Shown: piece by piece, positions 48,901 through 56,027 of the stretch
How the letters are laid out: every line of letters begins with the position of its first letter
Numbering within the stretch: the stretch's first letter is position 1
Assembly (NCBI RefSeq): GCF_036350515.1
Contig: NZ_JAZDUE010000012.1
Coordinates: 1 to 64,000, forward strand
Source: Gordonia prachuapensis
GTDB taxonomy: Bacteria > Actinomycetota > Actinomycetes > Mycobacteriales > Mycobacteriaceae
Length of the DNA: 64,000 nucleotides
Direction: 5' to 3'
Position numbers and translations under genes: made by a program
The notes under the pieces: generated by a model
Databases searched by the model: none
What the model was told of the DNA's origin: nothing
Seen by the model: the letters and a program-made list of their open reading frames with translations, nothing else

Positions 48901-49836
48901 GACGACACCATGGTCGCCTCCTACGAGCTCGGCGGCGGGTGGATGCACATCGACGAGGCGAAGGTGGGCAAACGGTCGTTCCTGGGCAACTCGGGGATGA
49001 CCGGGCCCGGTCGAAAGGTGCCGAAGAACAGTCTGGTCGCGGTGTTGTCGGCGACGCCGGATCGCGCGAAGTCGGGGTCGAGCTGGCTGGGCAGCCCACC
49101 GGTCCGGTTACGTCGCACCGCCGCCGAGACCGACACGGCACGCACCTTCGATCCCCCGACGCAGTTGAAGGTGGCAAGGGCGATCGTCGAGACGCTGCGG
49201 ATCATTCCGGTGATGGTGTCGTTCGGCCTCGGTCTGTTCATGCTGCTCGGGCTGCAGTACGTCGCCCAGCACGTGCACTGGTGGGTCGCCGCCGCGCTGA
49301 GCGGCGTGCTGCTGTTGGTGGCCGGCGCCGTCGCCTGCTGTGTCGCGGCCGCAGCGAAGTGGATCGTCGTCGGCCGGATTCATGTGTCGGAGCATCCGCT
49401 GTGGAGCTCGTTCGTGTGGCGCAACGAACTGTCCGACGCCTTCGTCGAGACCGTCGCCGCACCGTGGTTCGCCAACGCCGCCACCGGAACACCGATCCTC
49501 AACCTCTGGTTGCGGATGCTCGGTGCCCGGATCGGCCGGGGCGTCTGGTGCGAGACCTACTGGCTACCCGAGGCCGACCTCGTGACGCTGGGCGACGGCG
49601 CCACCGTGCAACGCGGGTGCGTCGTCCAGACACATCTGTTCCACGACCGTGTCATGGCGATCGATCGGGTGACGCTGGAGGCGGGCTCGACTTTGGGACC
49701 ACATTGCGTGGCCCTGCCCGCGTCGGGTCTCGGGGAATCCAGCACCGTCGGCCCGGCATCGCTGGTCATGCGCGGCGACGTCGTGCCCGCCCACACCCGC
49801 TGGCAGGGGAACCCGATCGCGCCGTGGAGTGCGTGA
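45967..49836 (+). CDS. NRPS-like protein of the Pls/PosA/Gre type
   Basis: The 1289-residue protein has an adenylation domain with FTSGSTGTPKG (149-159), AFDASCEEMW (Asp199, expected to hold the alpha-amino group), NTYGPTE (287-293), YRSGDL (369-374) and TSGKVDRDAL (Lys476). A carrier domain follows with FFAEGGGSLAAAQL (Ser535), then a roughly 700-residue membrane part with several helices interleaved with hexapeptide (left-handed beta-helix) segments, ending in an acyltransferase-like repeat. This is the terminal-domain architecture of poly-lysine synthetase (Pls) relatives, which polymerise or transfer one amino acid without condensation domains. The substrate is not predicted. Start GTG 45967 is likely. 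Confidence 0.9.
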   Translation: MVIPTQFLLSTQASAPRTLCDVLDETARTHPHEPAIDDGDLTLTYTELLALVRRGAEFLGDHGIGRGGRVGIRMPSGSRELYVAILSTLYAGAAYVPVDADDPDERAELVFGEAGVDAVVDADGVHVTPGREPGPAGRPTVDDDAWIIFTSGSTGTPKGVAVTHRNAAAFVDAEARMFLLDDPLGPDDRVLAGLSVAFDASCEEMWLAWRHGACLVPAPRSLVRSGMDLGPWLVQRDITVVSTVPTLASLWPPEALEAVRLLIFGGEACPPELAERLAVDGREVWNTYGPTEATVVACAAPLDGVGPVRIGLPLPGWDLAVVGADGRPVAEGEVGELVIGGVGLARYLDPAKDAEKYAPMPTLGWERAYRSGDLVRLDPAGLLFQGRADDQVKVGGRRIELGEIDNALQQLPGVSGAAAAVRKSAAGNSLLVGYLVSPHPDFDVAAAHRQLTEQLPAPMVPRLALVEELPTRTSGKVDRDALPWPLPGSVDSAKKDGDADDLTETEAWMAQRWTDVLGVTVDSPRADFFAEGGGSLAAAQLVTALRERHPDITVADLYDHPRLGSLAELLDERTPTTVVQTRDVAPTPRSTGIAQLLLTVPLTTLTGLQWATWLGVVNNIAVEVVDRAGRDVPWLVHVNWWVLFVAFLLFITPPGRMVIAAAGARMLLAGVTAGTHPRGGNVHIRLWVAERLLDASGAANLSGAPWMIYLARALGASVGRGVDLHTIPPVTGFLTIGDGASVEPEVDIAGWWIDGDVVHIGEIVIKRGASIGARSTLLPGAVVGRDAEVAAGSAVRGRVKAGQHWAGSPAVKVGKASHPWPDHRPPRGPLWVPIFGLSSLALAAIPLIALAAGLAVMGSWAIHADRLRSVVLRCLALLPAATITSLIVFALLTAILVRLLSIGLTKGYHPVRSRVGWQVWMTERLLDSARTYLFPLYASLLTPWWFRLLGARIGAGTEISTALVLPKFTIVGDGAFLADDTMVASYELGGGWMHIDEAKVGKRSFLGNSGMTGPGRKVPKNSLVAVLSATPDRAKSGSSWLGSPPVRLRRTAAETDTARTFDPPTQLKVARAIVETLRIIPVMVSFGLGLFMLLGLQYVAQHVHWWVAAALSGVLLLVAGAVACCVAAAAKWIVVGRIHVSEHPLWSSFVWRNELSDAFVETVAAPWFANAATGTPILNLWLRMLGARIGRGVWCETYWLPEADLVTLGDGATVQRGCVVQTHLFHDRVMAIDRVTLEAGSTLGPHCVALPASGLGESSTVGPASLVMRGDVVPAHTRWQGNPIAPWSA

Positions 49837-49896
49837 GGGCCCCCCTTTGCTGATCGAACGCGCCGTGGAGCGCGTGGGGCGCCCCTTCCGCTGATC
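49819..49896 (+). repeat. 41-bp direct duplication spanning the NRPS-like stop codon
   Basis: GCGCCGTGGAG occurs at 49819 and again at 49860, and the following bases (GCGTG-GG, CCCCTT, GCTGATCGA) match with small changes. The first copy encodes the last codons and stop of the gene; the second lies outside it and runs into the hairpin element. Confidence 0.7.
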
Positions 49897-50027
49897 GAGT
49901 AGTTCCGAGCCGCATCCACCCCCGTTGACCGAGTAGACCGAGCCGCTAGGCGAGGTCGTATCGAGGTCTCCGGTGCGCGATCTCGATACGTTCCTCGCCT
50001 AGCGGCTCGGAACTACTCGATCAGCGG
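49888..50027. repeat. long palindromic intergenic element (family B)
   Basis: A 26-bp perfect inverted repeat (49888-49913 and 50002-50027), beginning CCGCTGATCGAGTAG, encloses an inner 18-bp perfect pair (CCGAGCCGCTAGGCGAGG and complement) and CGTATCGAG/CTCGATACG. The fold would be a very long hairpin with an alternative inner arm. It lies between convergent NRPS-like and doxX genes. Related half or whole copies lie at 55362 and 60067-60467. Confidence 0.9.
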
Positions 50028-50074
50028 ATTGTCGCGCTCAGCAGACTGTCGCGATCAACAGCGGATTGTCGCGA

Positions 50075-50500
50075 TCAGTCGACCACGGCCCCTCGACGCC
50101 TGCGTCGGAACACGTAGTTGTCCGCGGCCGCCGCACCCGCCTGGGCGAAGCCGACGGCGAGCAGGCCGGCGATCAGGGCGAGATTGAACTCGTAGCCGCC
50201 GTCGGCGTTCCAGAAGCCGGCATCCCAGTGCGCGTAGTAGATCGCGCCGATCATGTCCGCGATCAGCAGGATCGCCACAATCGGCAGGAAGAGCCCCAGG
50301 ATCAGCAGGATGCCGCCGACGAACTCCACCCAGGTGGCGTATTGCGCCGCGAGGTTCGGCCACGGGATGCCCATGGCGTCGAAACCCTGCTCGGTCTGGT
50401 CGATTCCGTTGGTGTGCAACTTCTGCCACCCGTGCATGATGAAGATGATGCCGAGGATCAGGCGTGCCACGAAGAACGTCACGCTGCGTATGCCGAACAT
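50075..50500 (-). CDS. DoxX-family membrane protein
   Basis: The 141-residue protein has four hydrophobic helices and the DoxX pattern RLILGIIFIMHGWQKL, then FVGGILLILGLFLPIVAILLIADMIGAI. DoxX proteins are linked to oxidative-stress tolerance or thiosulfate and quinone chemistry; the role here is open. ATG 50500 follows GGAAGAGGAAGAA. A strong palindrome lies 55 bp upstream and suggests control by a TetR- or MarR-type repressor. Confidence 0.87.
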   Translation of the reverse strand: MFGIRSVTFFVARLILGIIFIMHGWQKLHTNGIDQTEQGFDAMGIPWPNLAAQYATWVEFVGGILLILGLFLPIVAILLIADMIGAIYYAHWDAGFWNADGGYEFNLALIAGLLAVGFAQAGAAAADNYVFRRRRRGAVVD

Positions 50501-50527
50501 TTCTTCCTCTTCCGTCTCTACCAACCC

Positions 50528-50574
50528 GACCGAACTACAACTGGACCGAACTACAACCGGACCACGGTCCGGTT
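50528..50574. promoter_or_regulatory. operator-like palindrome and 16-bp repeats upstream of doxX
   Basis: AACCGGACC-AC-GGTCCGGTT (50555-50574) has perfect 9-bp arms. It is preceded by two 16-bp units, GACCGAACTACAACTG (50528) and GACCGAACTACAACCG (50544), in register with the third GACC at 50560. The layout suggests a dimeric repressor site with auxiliary half-sites controlling doxX. Confidence 0.6.
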
Positions 50575-50720
50575 CATCACACAGCTTCTCACATCGCTCG
50601 CCGCCGAGTACCCGGAGAACCCGGCAGGTAATCTGAGTGTCCGCGACGGCAGCTGCCTGTCGTTGGACATTTGGTGCCGGTGAGTCCTCGCGCGCCGCTC
50701 GCGAACAGACAGGAGAGTCA

Positions 50721-52076
50721 GTGCCGGGAAAGTCGGCCAAGAGTCCACGACAGCCTCTCCTCGGCGCCCCGCTGGATGCACTCGACCCGTACCTGCCCGA
50801 CAACGGCAACCTCGGCTTCCGGATATCGCGCTACGACCTCGACCTCGAGTACAAGGTGTCACCCAACCGACTATCCGGGGTGGCGACGCTCACCGCAACG
50901 TCCTACGTCCAGTTGCGCAAGTTCACGCTGGATCTGGCCTCGCCGCTCTCCGTCTCACGGGTGACCGTCAACGACAAACGCGCCCGCTACAGCCACCGCA
51001 ACCGCAAACTCTCCATCACCCCCGACGCGCCCGTCCCACCGGGCGGCGCGATGACCATCGTCATCCGATATGCGGGTTCACCACGCCCGATCCGCGGGGC
51101 GTGGGGCGAGGTGGGCTGGGAGGAGCTCACCGAAGGCGCGTTGTGCGCCAACCAGCCCAACGGAGCGGCGTCCTGGTTCCCGTGTGACGACCATCCGAGT
51201 GCGAAGGCGCCCTACCGCATCTCGATCACCACCGACAGCCCCTACTACGCGCTGGCCAACGGCGTCCTCGAATCCAAACGCACCCGCGCCGCGCAGACGA
51301 CGTGGGTCTACCAGCAGGTCGAGCCGATGCCGACCTACCTCGCCTCGATCCAGATCGGCCCCTACGTCAAGAAGACGTTGGCGTCCAAGCCGATTCCGGT
51401 GGACGCGATCCTCCCGCAGCGACTCGTGCCGAACCTCGACGTCGACTTCGGTAGGCAGCTCGAGATGATCGACGTGTTCGTGGAGATGTTCGGCCCCTAC
51501 CCGTTCCCGCGCTACACCGTCGTCGTCACCGACGACGACCTCGACATCCCGATCGAGGCCCAGAGTTTCTCCACCTTCGGCGCCAACCACTGCGACGGCT
51601 CGCAGCGTGCGGAGCGTCTCGTCGCGCACGAGCTCGCGCATCAATGGTTCGGGAATTCGGTGACCCTCGCCCGCTGGCGCGACATCTGGCTGCACGAGGG
51701 CTTCGCGTGTTACGCGGAGTGGCTGTGGAGTCAGCGGTCCGGCGGCAAGAGCGCCGCCGAATGGGCGCGCCACTACTACGACAAGCTCGCGGCGAATCCG
51801 GTGCGCGCCACGCTCACCGACCCCGGGCCCCGGCACATGTTCGACGACTGGGTGTACAAGCGCGGGGCACTCACGCTCCACGCGCTGCGGTTGACGATCG
51901 GCGACGGCAACTTCTTCGCGCTGCTGAAGCGCTGGACCGACAAGTACCGGTACGGGTCGGCGACCACCGAGGACTTCATCGCGCTCTCCGCCAACTACTC
52001 GACCACCTCGCTGACCGCGCTGTGGGACGACTGGTTGTTCAGCGCCCCGCTGCCGGCGTTCCCGGGTCCGTCCTGA
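50721..52076 (+). CDS. M1-family metallopeptidase
   Basis: The 451-residue zinc peptidase has VAHELAHQWFGNS with the HExxH pair (His303, His307) and Glu326 in WLHEGFACYAEW. The usual GAMEN segment is replaced by PIEAQSFSTFG, as in short actinobacterial M1 members. It lacks the large C-terminal domain of PepN-type enzymes. GTG 50721 has AGGAG 7 bases upstream. The flippase-like gene starts 7 bp after its stop, so both may be co-transcribed. No signal peptide is seen. Confidence 0.92.
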   Translation: MPGKSAKSPRQPLLGAPLDALDPYLPDNGNLGFRISRYDLDLEYKVSPNRLSGVATLTATSYVQLRKFTLDLASPLSVSRVTVNDKRARYSHRNRKLSITPDAPVPPGGAMTIVIRYAGSPRPIRGAWGEVGWEELTEGALCANQPNGAASWFPCDDHPSAKAPYRISITTDSPYYALANGVLESKRTRAAQTTWVYQQVEPMPTYLASIQIGPYVKKTLASKPIPVDAILPQRLVPNLDVDFGRQLEMIDVFVEMFGPYPFPRYTVVVTDDDLDIPIEAQSFSTFGANHCDGSQRAERLVAHELAHQWFGNSVTLARWRDIWLHEGFACYAEWLWSQRSGGKSAAEWARHYYDKLAANPVRATLTDPGPRHMFDDWVYKRGALTLHALRLTIGDGNFFALLKRWTDKYRYGSATTEDFIALSANYSTTSLTALWDDWLFSAPLPAFPGPS

Positions 52077-52083
52077 ACCTGCG

Positions 52084-53343
52084 ATGTCCGACGACGCATC
52101 CCTGACGACACCGCGGGCCGGCGGGGCCATCGGCCGGGTCACGGTCGCCACGGTGATCGCCGCGGTATCCGGCTACCTGGTCCTACTGCTGGCGGCGCGT
52201 CATCTCGGTGCCGCCGGCTACGCGGTGTTCGCCGTGTTCTGGGCGGCATACGGCATGGTCACGGGCGCGCAGAACGGTCAACTCCAGGAGACGACCCGGG
52301 CGGTGCGTGCCGGTATCGACGATCGTGTGTCGACGGCGCGCCCGTGGGTGGTCAACGCGACAATCGGCGTGACGCTGGGTGTCCTCGTCGCCGCGACGTC
52401 GCCGCTGTGGAGCGGACTCGTGTTCGACGAGCAGCGGTGGCTGTCGGTGGCGCTGTTGTCCGTCGGCGTCGCGTCGTTCGGTGTCTACGCACATCTTGCC
52501 GGCGCGTTGTCGGGGGCGGTGGCCTGGGGTGTGTTCGCGACCCTGCTGTCGGTGGACGCGATGATCCGGCTCGTCGGCGCCGGGCTGGCCGTGGTGTTCG
52601 GCGGCGACCTGGTCGCCTTCCTGGTCATCACGGTCATCGGTTCGGTGTCCTGGATGGTCCTGCTCCTCACGTCGTCGGCGGCACGGGCGGCCGTCGGCCT
52701 GCCGGGCGATGTCTCGTCGCGACGGTTCGCGACCAACACCCTGACCGCGATGGCGGCGGCCGCGGCGAGCGCTGTTCTGGTGATGGGATTCCCGGTGCTC
52801 ATCACCGCCACCGACGACGACGCATCGTCCGCCACGGTCGGTGCGGTGGTGCTCGCGGTGACCCTGACCCGGGCGCCACTGCTGGTGCCGTTGAACAGCT
52901 TTCAGGGTGTGCTGATAACCCGGTTCGTCGACGGCTCCGACCGGCTCGGCGCCGCCCTCCGCATCCCCGCGGCGGTGGTCGTCGCTATCGGAGTGGCCGG
53001 CTCGGGCGCGGCCTGGCTGATCGGGCCGTGGCTGCTGCGCAACGTCTTCGGCGAAGACTTCCGGCTGTCGGGCTTGGCGGTGGCGGGATTCACGCTCGGC
53101 GCGACCACCCTCGCCTTGCTGACGGTGACGGGCGCCGCGACCATCGCCGTCGGCGCGCACCGCTGGTATGCCGCCGGGTGGTGGATCGCCACTCTCGCCT
53201 CGGTCGGGTTGCTGCTGTCACCGGCCGATGCGGTGGCCCGGGTGACGGTCGCGCTGATCTGCGGACCGCTCGTCGGGATGGCCGTTCACGCCGTGGGACT
53301 CGCGCGGCGCAGGCGTCCGGCGGTGGCCAGCGCCCGCGACTGA
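52084..53343 (+). CDS. flippase-like polysaccharide membrane protein
   Basis: The 419-residue protein is almost wholly hydrophobic, with about 12 helices, starting VTVATVIAAVSGYLVLLLAARHLGAAGYAVFAVFWAAYGMVTGAQNGQLQE, typical of Wzx/MATE-like polysaccharide flippases. In M. tuberculosis, Rv3630 holds a similar place next to ppgS and the DUF2304 gene. It probably moves a lipid-linked sugar across the membrane. Its last 58 bp overlap the 3' end of the convergent glycosyltransferase gene. Confidence 0.82.
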   Translation: MSDDASLTTPRAGGAIGRVTVATVIAAVSGYLVLLLAARHLGAAGYAVFAVFWAAYGMVTGAQNGQLQETTRAVRAGIDDRVSTARPWVVNATIGVTLGVLVAATSPLWSGLVFDEQRWLSVALLSVGVASFGVYAHLAGALSGAVAWGVFATLLSVDAMIRLVGAGLAVVFGGDLVAFLVITVIGSVSWMVLLLTSSAARAAVGLPGDVSSRRFATNTLTAMAAAAASAVLVMGFPVLITATDDDASSATVGAVVLAVTLTRAPLLVPLNSFQGVLITRFVDGSDRLGAALRIPAAVVVAIGVAGSGAAWLIGPWLLRNVFGEDFRLSGLAVAGFTLGATTLALLTVTGAATIAVGAHRWYAAGWWIATLASVGLLLSPADAVARVTVALICGPLVGMAVHAVGLARRRRPAVASARD

Positions 53344-54170
53344 GCGTGGTTCAGCCGCGACGTCGCGTGCAGACGTGCGGCGCGGGCAGCGCGGCTCCAG
53401 CCGCGGTCGGCGCACCGTCGGGCCTCGTCGGCGAAGAAGGCGTTCTCCTCGGCGAATCGTCGGCCGTCGACTGCCTGTACCGAACTGACCGACGCCTGGT
53501 GGCGGCGATAGCGGAACACGACGGTCGGGTCATGGACGAGGGCGCCGCCGCGCGCCGCGAGGTCGACGAGCAACGCGAGGTCGAGGACGATGTCGAGGCC
53601 TGGCCGGAACCCGACGTCGCGGACCGGGGCGGTGCGCCACAGCAGCGAGGGGAAATAGGTCCAGTTGCCGTGGTAGAGGCTCGTCGCCATGGCCTCCCCG
53701 CGCAGGACCACCGGTTCAGTGCTTGTGCGGGGCGTCAGCAGCGACTTGATGCGGTCGCCGAGGGGATGCACGACCTGGTCGCGATCGTCGATGACTTCCA
53801 CCCCGGGTGCGATGACCGCGGCGTCGGGGTGTTGCCGGGCCAGTCTGCGGACGGTCGCCACGTAGTCGGGCAGCATGACGTCGTCGCATCCCATGACGAC
53901 GAAATGATCGGCCTCGACGAGGTCGACGCATCGTCGGAAGTTGCCGTTGACGCCGAGGTTGGTCTCGTTACGGAGGTAATGCACCCGCGGATCGGTGAGC
54001 GAGGCCAGCCAGTGCGCGGGCTCGGGATCGGGGTAACAGTCGTCGATCACGACGAGCCGCAGATCGCCGTCGCGCTGGTCGAGGACGCTGGTGACGGCCT
54101 GCCGGAACTGCGCGACTTCACCGTAGAACGGCATCATCACGTCGATCGGCACCCGCCCAGCGTAGGACAC
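53286..54170 (-). CDS. family 2 glycosyltransferase
   Basis: The 294-residue GT-A enzyme begins PIDVMMPFYGEVAQFRQAVTSVLDQRDGDLRLVVIDDCYPDPE and has the metal-binding region HFVVMGCDDVMLPDYV, where DD takes the DxD role. It has no membrane helix. The donor and acceptor are unknown; the setting suggests a cell-wall glycan. GTG 54170 or GTG 54152 may be the start. It overlaps the flippase gene by 58 bp tail to tail. Confidence 0.87.
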   Translation of the reverse strand: MSYAGRVPIDVMMPFYGEVAQFRQAVTSVLDQRDGDLRLVVIDDCYPDPEPAHWLASLTDPRVHYLRNETNLGVNGNFRRCVDLVEADHFVVMGCDDVMLPDYVATVRRLARQHPDAAVIAPGVEVIDDRDQVVHPLGDRIKSLLTPRTSTEPVVLRGEAMATSLYHGNWTYFPSLLWRTAPVRDVGFRPGLDIVLDLALLVDLAARGGALVHDPTVVFRYRRHQASVSSVQAVDGRRFAEENAFFADEARRCADRGWSRAARAARLHATSRLNHAQSRALATAGRLRRASPTA

Positions 54171-54222
54171 CCGGCGTGGGGGTCACGGGCCGGCGGTCGG
54201 GTGCACTACTAGTGTTACCGAC

Positions 54223-54927
54223 ATGACCTCGGGCTCCACCAGCAACGATGACGTGTGGCTGGTGATACCCGTCTTCAACGAGGCCGAGGTGATCCGGGAG
54301 GTCGCGGCGACCGCGGCGAAGACGTTCCCCAACATCGTCTGCGTCGACGACGGCAGCCGCGACGGCTCCGCAGCCGAGATCCGCGCGGCCGGGGTCCGCC
54401 TGGTGCGGCACCCCGTCAACCTCGGTCAGGGCGCGGCCATCCAGACCGGCGTCGAGTACGCCCGCGCACAACCCGGCGCGAAGTTCTTCGTCACCTTCGA
54501 CGCCGACGGCCAGCATCAGGTCGACGATGTCGTCGCGATGATCGAGCGACTGCGCACCGAACCCGTCGACATCATCGTCGGCACCCGGTTCGCCGAGGGC
54601 CGCAGCGAGTCGGTCCCGCTGCTGCGCCGGATGGTGCTGCGGACCGTGGTGTTCTTCAGTCCCCGCACCCGGCGTCTCGGACTCACCGACGCGCACAACG
54701 GATTACGCGCCTTCAACAAGAAGGTTGCCGACGATCTCGACCTCGTGATGTCCGGGATGAGCCACGCATCCGAGTTCGTCGCGCTCATCGATCACCACGA
54801 CTGGCGCGTGGCCGAACAGCCCGTCACCATCCTGTACACCGACTACTCCCGGGCGAAGGGGCAGTCGCTGATCAACGGCGTCAACATCGTTGCCGACGGT
54901 TTGCTGCACCCGCGGATGAGGAAGTGA
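54223..54927 (+). CDS. ppgS: polyprenyl-phosphate glycosyltransferase, PpgS-like
   Basis: The 234-residue GT2 protein of the dolichol-phosphate-mannose-synthase type has VWLVIPVFNEAEVIREVAATAAKTF, CVDDGSRDGSAAEIR, NLGQGAAIQTGVEYA and the catalytic TFDADGQH. M. tuberculosis PpgS (Rv3631) makes polyprenyl-phospho-GalNAc for the galactosamine decoration of arabinogalactan and is helped by the adjacent DUF2304 protein Rv3632. Here the DUF2304 gene starts 7 bp downstream and the flippase-like gene is nearby, matching that order. The sugar specificity is inferred. Confidence 0.8.
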   Translation: MTSGSTSNDDVWLVIPVFNEAEVIREVAATAAKTFPNIVCVDDGSRDGSAAEIRAAGVRLVRHPVNLGQGAAIQTGVEYARAQPGAKFFVTFDADGQHQVDDVVAMIERLRTEPVDIIVGTRFAEGRSESVPLLRRMVLRTVVFFSPRTRRLGLTDAHNGLRAFNKKVADDLDLVMSGMSHASEFVALIDHHDWRVAEQPVTILYTDYSRAKGQSLINGVNIVADGLLHPRMRK

Positions 54928-54934
54928 GCGCTCG

Positions 54935-55276
54935 ATGATCTGGTTCCAGATCCTCACCATCGTCGGCCTGGTGGCACTGGTCGCGTTCTTCGTGGTCAAT
55001 CGCGGCACCGCCCGCGCGTCAGCCGGGGTGAAGATCCTGTTCGTCGCGTTCGTGGCGTTCGGTCTCTACGCGATGCTCCGTCAGGACGACATCACCTGGC
55101 TCGCCAACAAAGTCGGCATCCAGCGCGGCCTGGACCTGGTGCTGTTCCTGCTCGTGGTCGCATTCGCGTTCACCACGGTCTCCACCTACCTGCGGTTCCG
55201 GGAGTTGGAGATCAAGTACGCGCGCCTGGCCCGCGCCGTGGCGCTGCGCGACGCGGAAAACCAGCAGAAACACTAG
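54935..55276 (+). CDS. DUF2304 membrane protein
   Basis: The 113-residue protein has three hydrophobic helices and a cytosolic amphipathic tail (LRFRELEIKYARLARAVALRD). DUF2304 proteins accompany polyprenyl-phosphate glycosyltransferases; the M. tuberculosis counterpart Rv3632 stimulates PpgS. Coupled to the glycosyltransferase gene by a 7-bp gap, it most likely anchors or activates that enzyme. Confidence 0.87.
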   Translation: MIWFQILTIVGLVALVAFFVVNRGTARASAGVKILFVAFVAFGLYAMLRQDDITWLANKVGIQRGLDLVLFLLVVAFAFTTVSTYLRFRELEIKYARLARAVALRDAENQQKH

Positions 55277-55300
55277 GCACCCAAGTCTTGTCACGGCGGT

Positions 55301-55335
55301 CGACAGAACCCGAGAATTCGTCGAGAGAACCCAGC
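55301..55335. repeat. two units of the 21-bp repeat (family C)
   Basis: CGACAGAACCCGAGAATTCG and CGAGAGAACCCAG have their AGAA cores at 55305 and 55326, 21 bp apart. The same period and core occur at 43591-43666. Like that copy it sits between convergent genes. Confidence 0.65.
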
Positions 55336-55361
55336 CATCTCCCGATCGGATGCTGTCCCAC

Positions 55362-55410
55362 CCGCCGATCGAGTAGGCCCCGAGCTTGCGAGGGTCCGTA
55401 TCGAGATCAC
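55362..55410. repeat. half copy of the family B element
   Basis: CCGCCGATCGAGTAG is followed about 20 bp later by CCGTATCGAGATCACG, the two cores of the left arm of the hairpin element. The GATCA at its end supplies the rmlC stop codon on the minus strand. Confidence 0.75.
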
Positions 55411-56027
55411 GCCTCCGCGAGGTCGCGCACGTACGCCACGACGTCATCATACGACGGCAGCAGCCCCGACTCCCGCGCCTCCGTCAGCCCCGGAGCGGCA
55501 GTGTCCTTGGCGGACAGTTCGTACTCGAGCGCCGACCCGTTCCGGGCGGTGGTCGGCCACACGATTCCCAACTCGGGGTCGAGTGGGTTGATGCCGTGCT
55601 CGGCTGTCGGGTTGTAGCCCGTGGAGCACAGGTAGGTGACGGTCGAACCGTCGGCCAGCGAACAGAACGCGTGGCCCAGCCCCTCGGACAGGTACACCGC
55701 GCGCCGGTCGACGTCGTCGAGCAGCACGGTGTCGTAGGTCCCGAACGTCGGTGAGCCGACCCGGATGTCGACGATGACGTCGAGGATCGCGCCGGACGGA
55801 CACGTCACGTACTTGGCCTGACCGGGCGGCACATCGGCGAAGTGCACGCCCCGCAGCACACCGGCCGCCGACACTGACAGGTTCACCTGCGCCAGGTCGA
55901 GTCGATGCCCGATGGCCTCGGCCAGCAGGTCGGCCTTGAAGACCTCCGCGAAGAGCCCTCGATCGTCCCCGTGCTGCACTGGTGTCAGCTCCCACGCACC
56001 GTCGATCGACAATGGCCGCAGCTTCAT
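55407..56027 (-). CDS. rmlC: dTDP-4-dehydrorhamnose 3,5-epimerase
   Basis: RmlC epimerises dTDP-4-keto-6-deoxyglucose in dTDP-L-rhamnose synthesis. The 206-residue cupin shows ELTPVQHGDDRGLFAEVFKADLLAEAIG, VLRGVHFADVPPGQAKYVTCPSGAILDVIVDIRVGSPTFG, LYLSEGLGHAFCSLAD-like spacing and YNPTAEHGINPLDPELGIVWP. It follows rmlA directly (TGAATG). The stop lies within a dispersed intergenic repeat. Confidence 0.95.
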   Translation of the reverse strand: MKLRPLSIDGAWELTPVQHGDDRGLFAEVFKADLLAEAIGHRLDLAQVNLSVSAAGVLRGVHFADVPPGQAKYVTCPSGAILDVIVDIRVGSPTFGTYDTVLLDDVDRRAVYLSEGLGHAFCSLADGSTVTYLCSTGYNPTAEHGINPLDPELGIVWPTTARNGSALEYELSAKDTAAPGLTEARESGLLPSYDDVVAYVRDLAEA

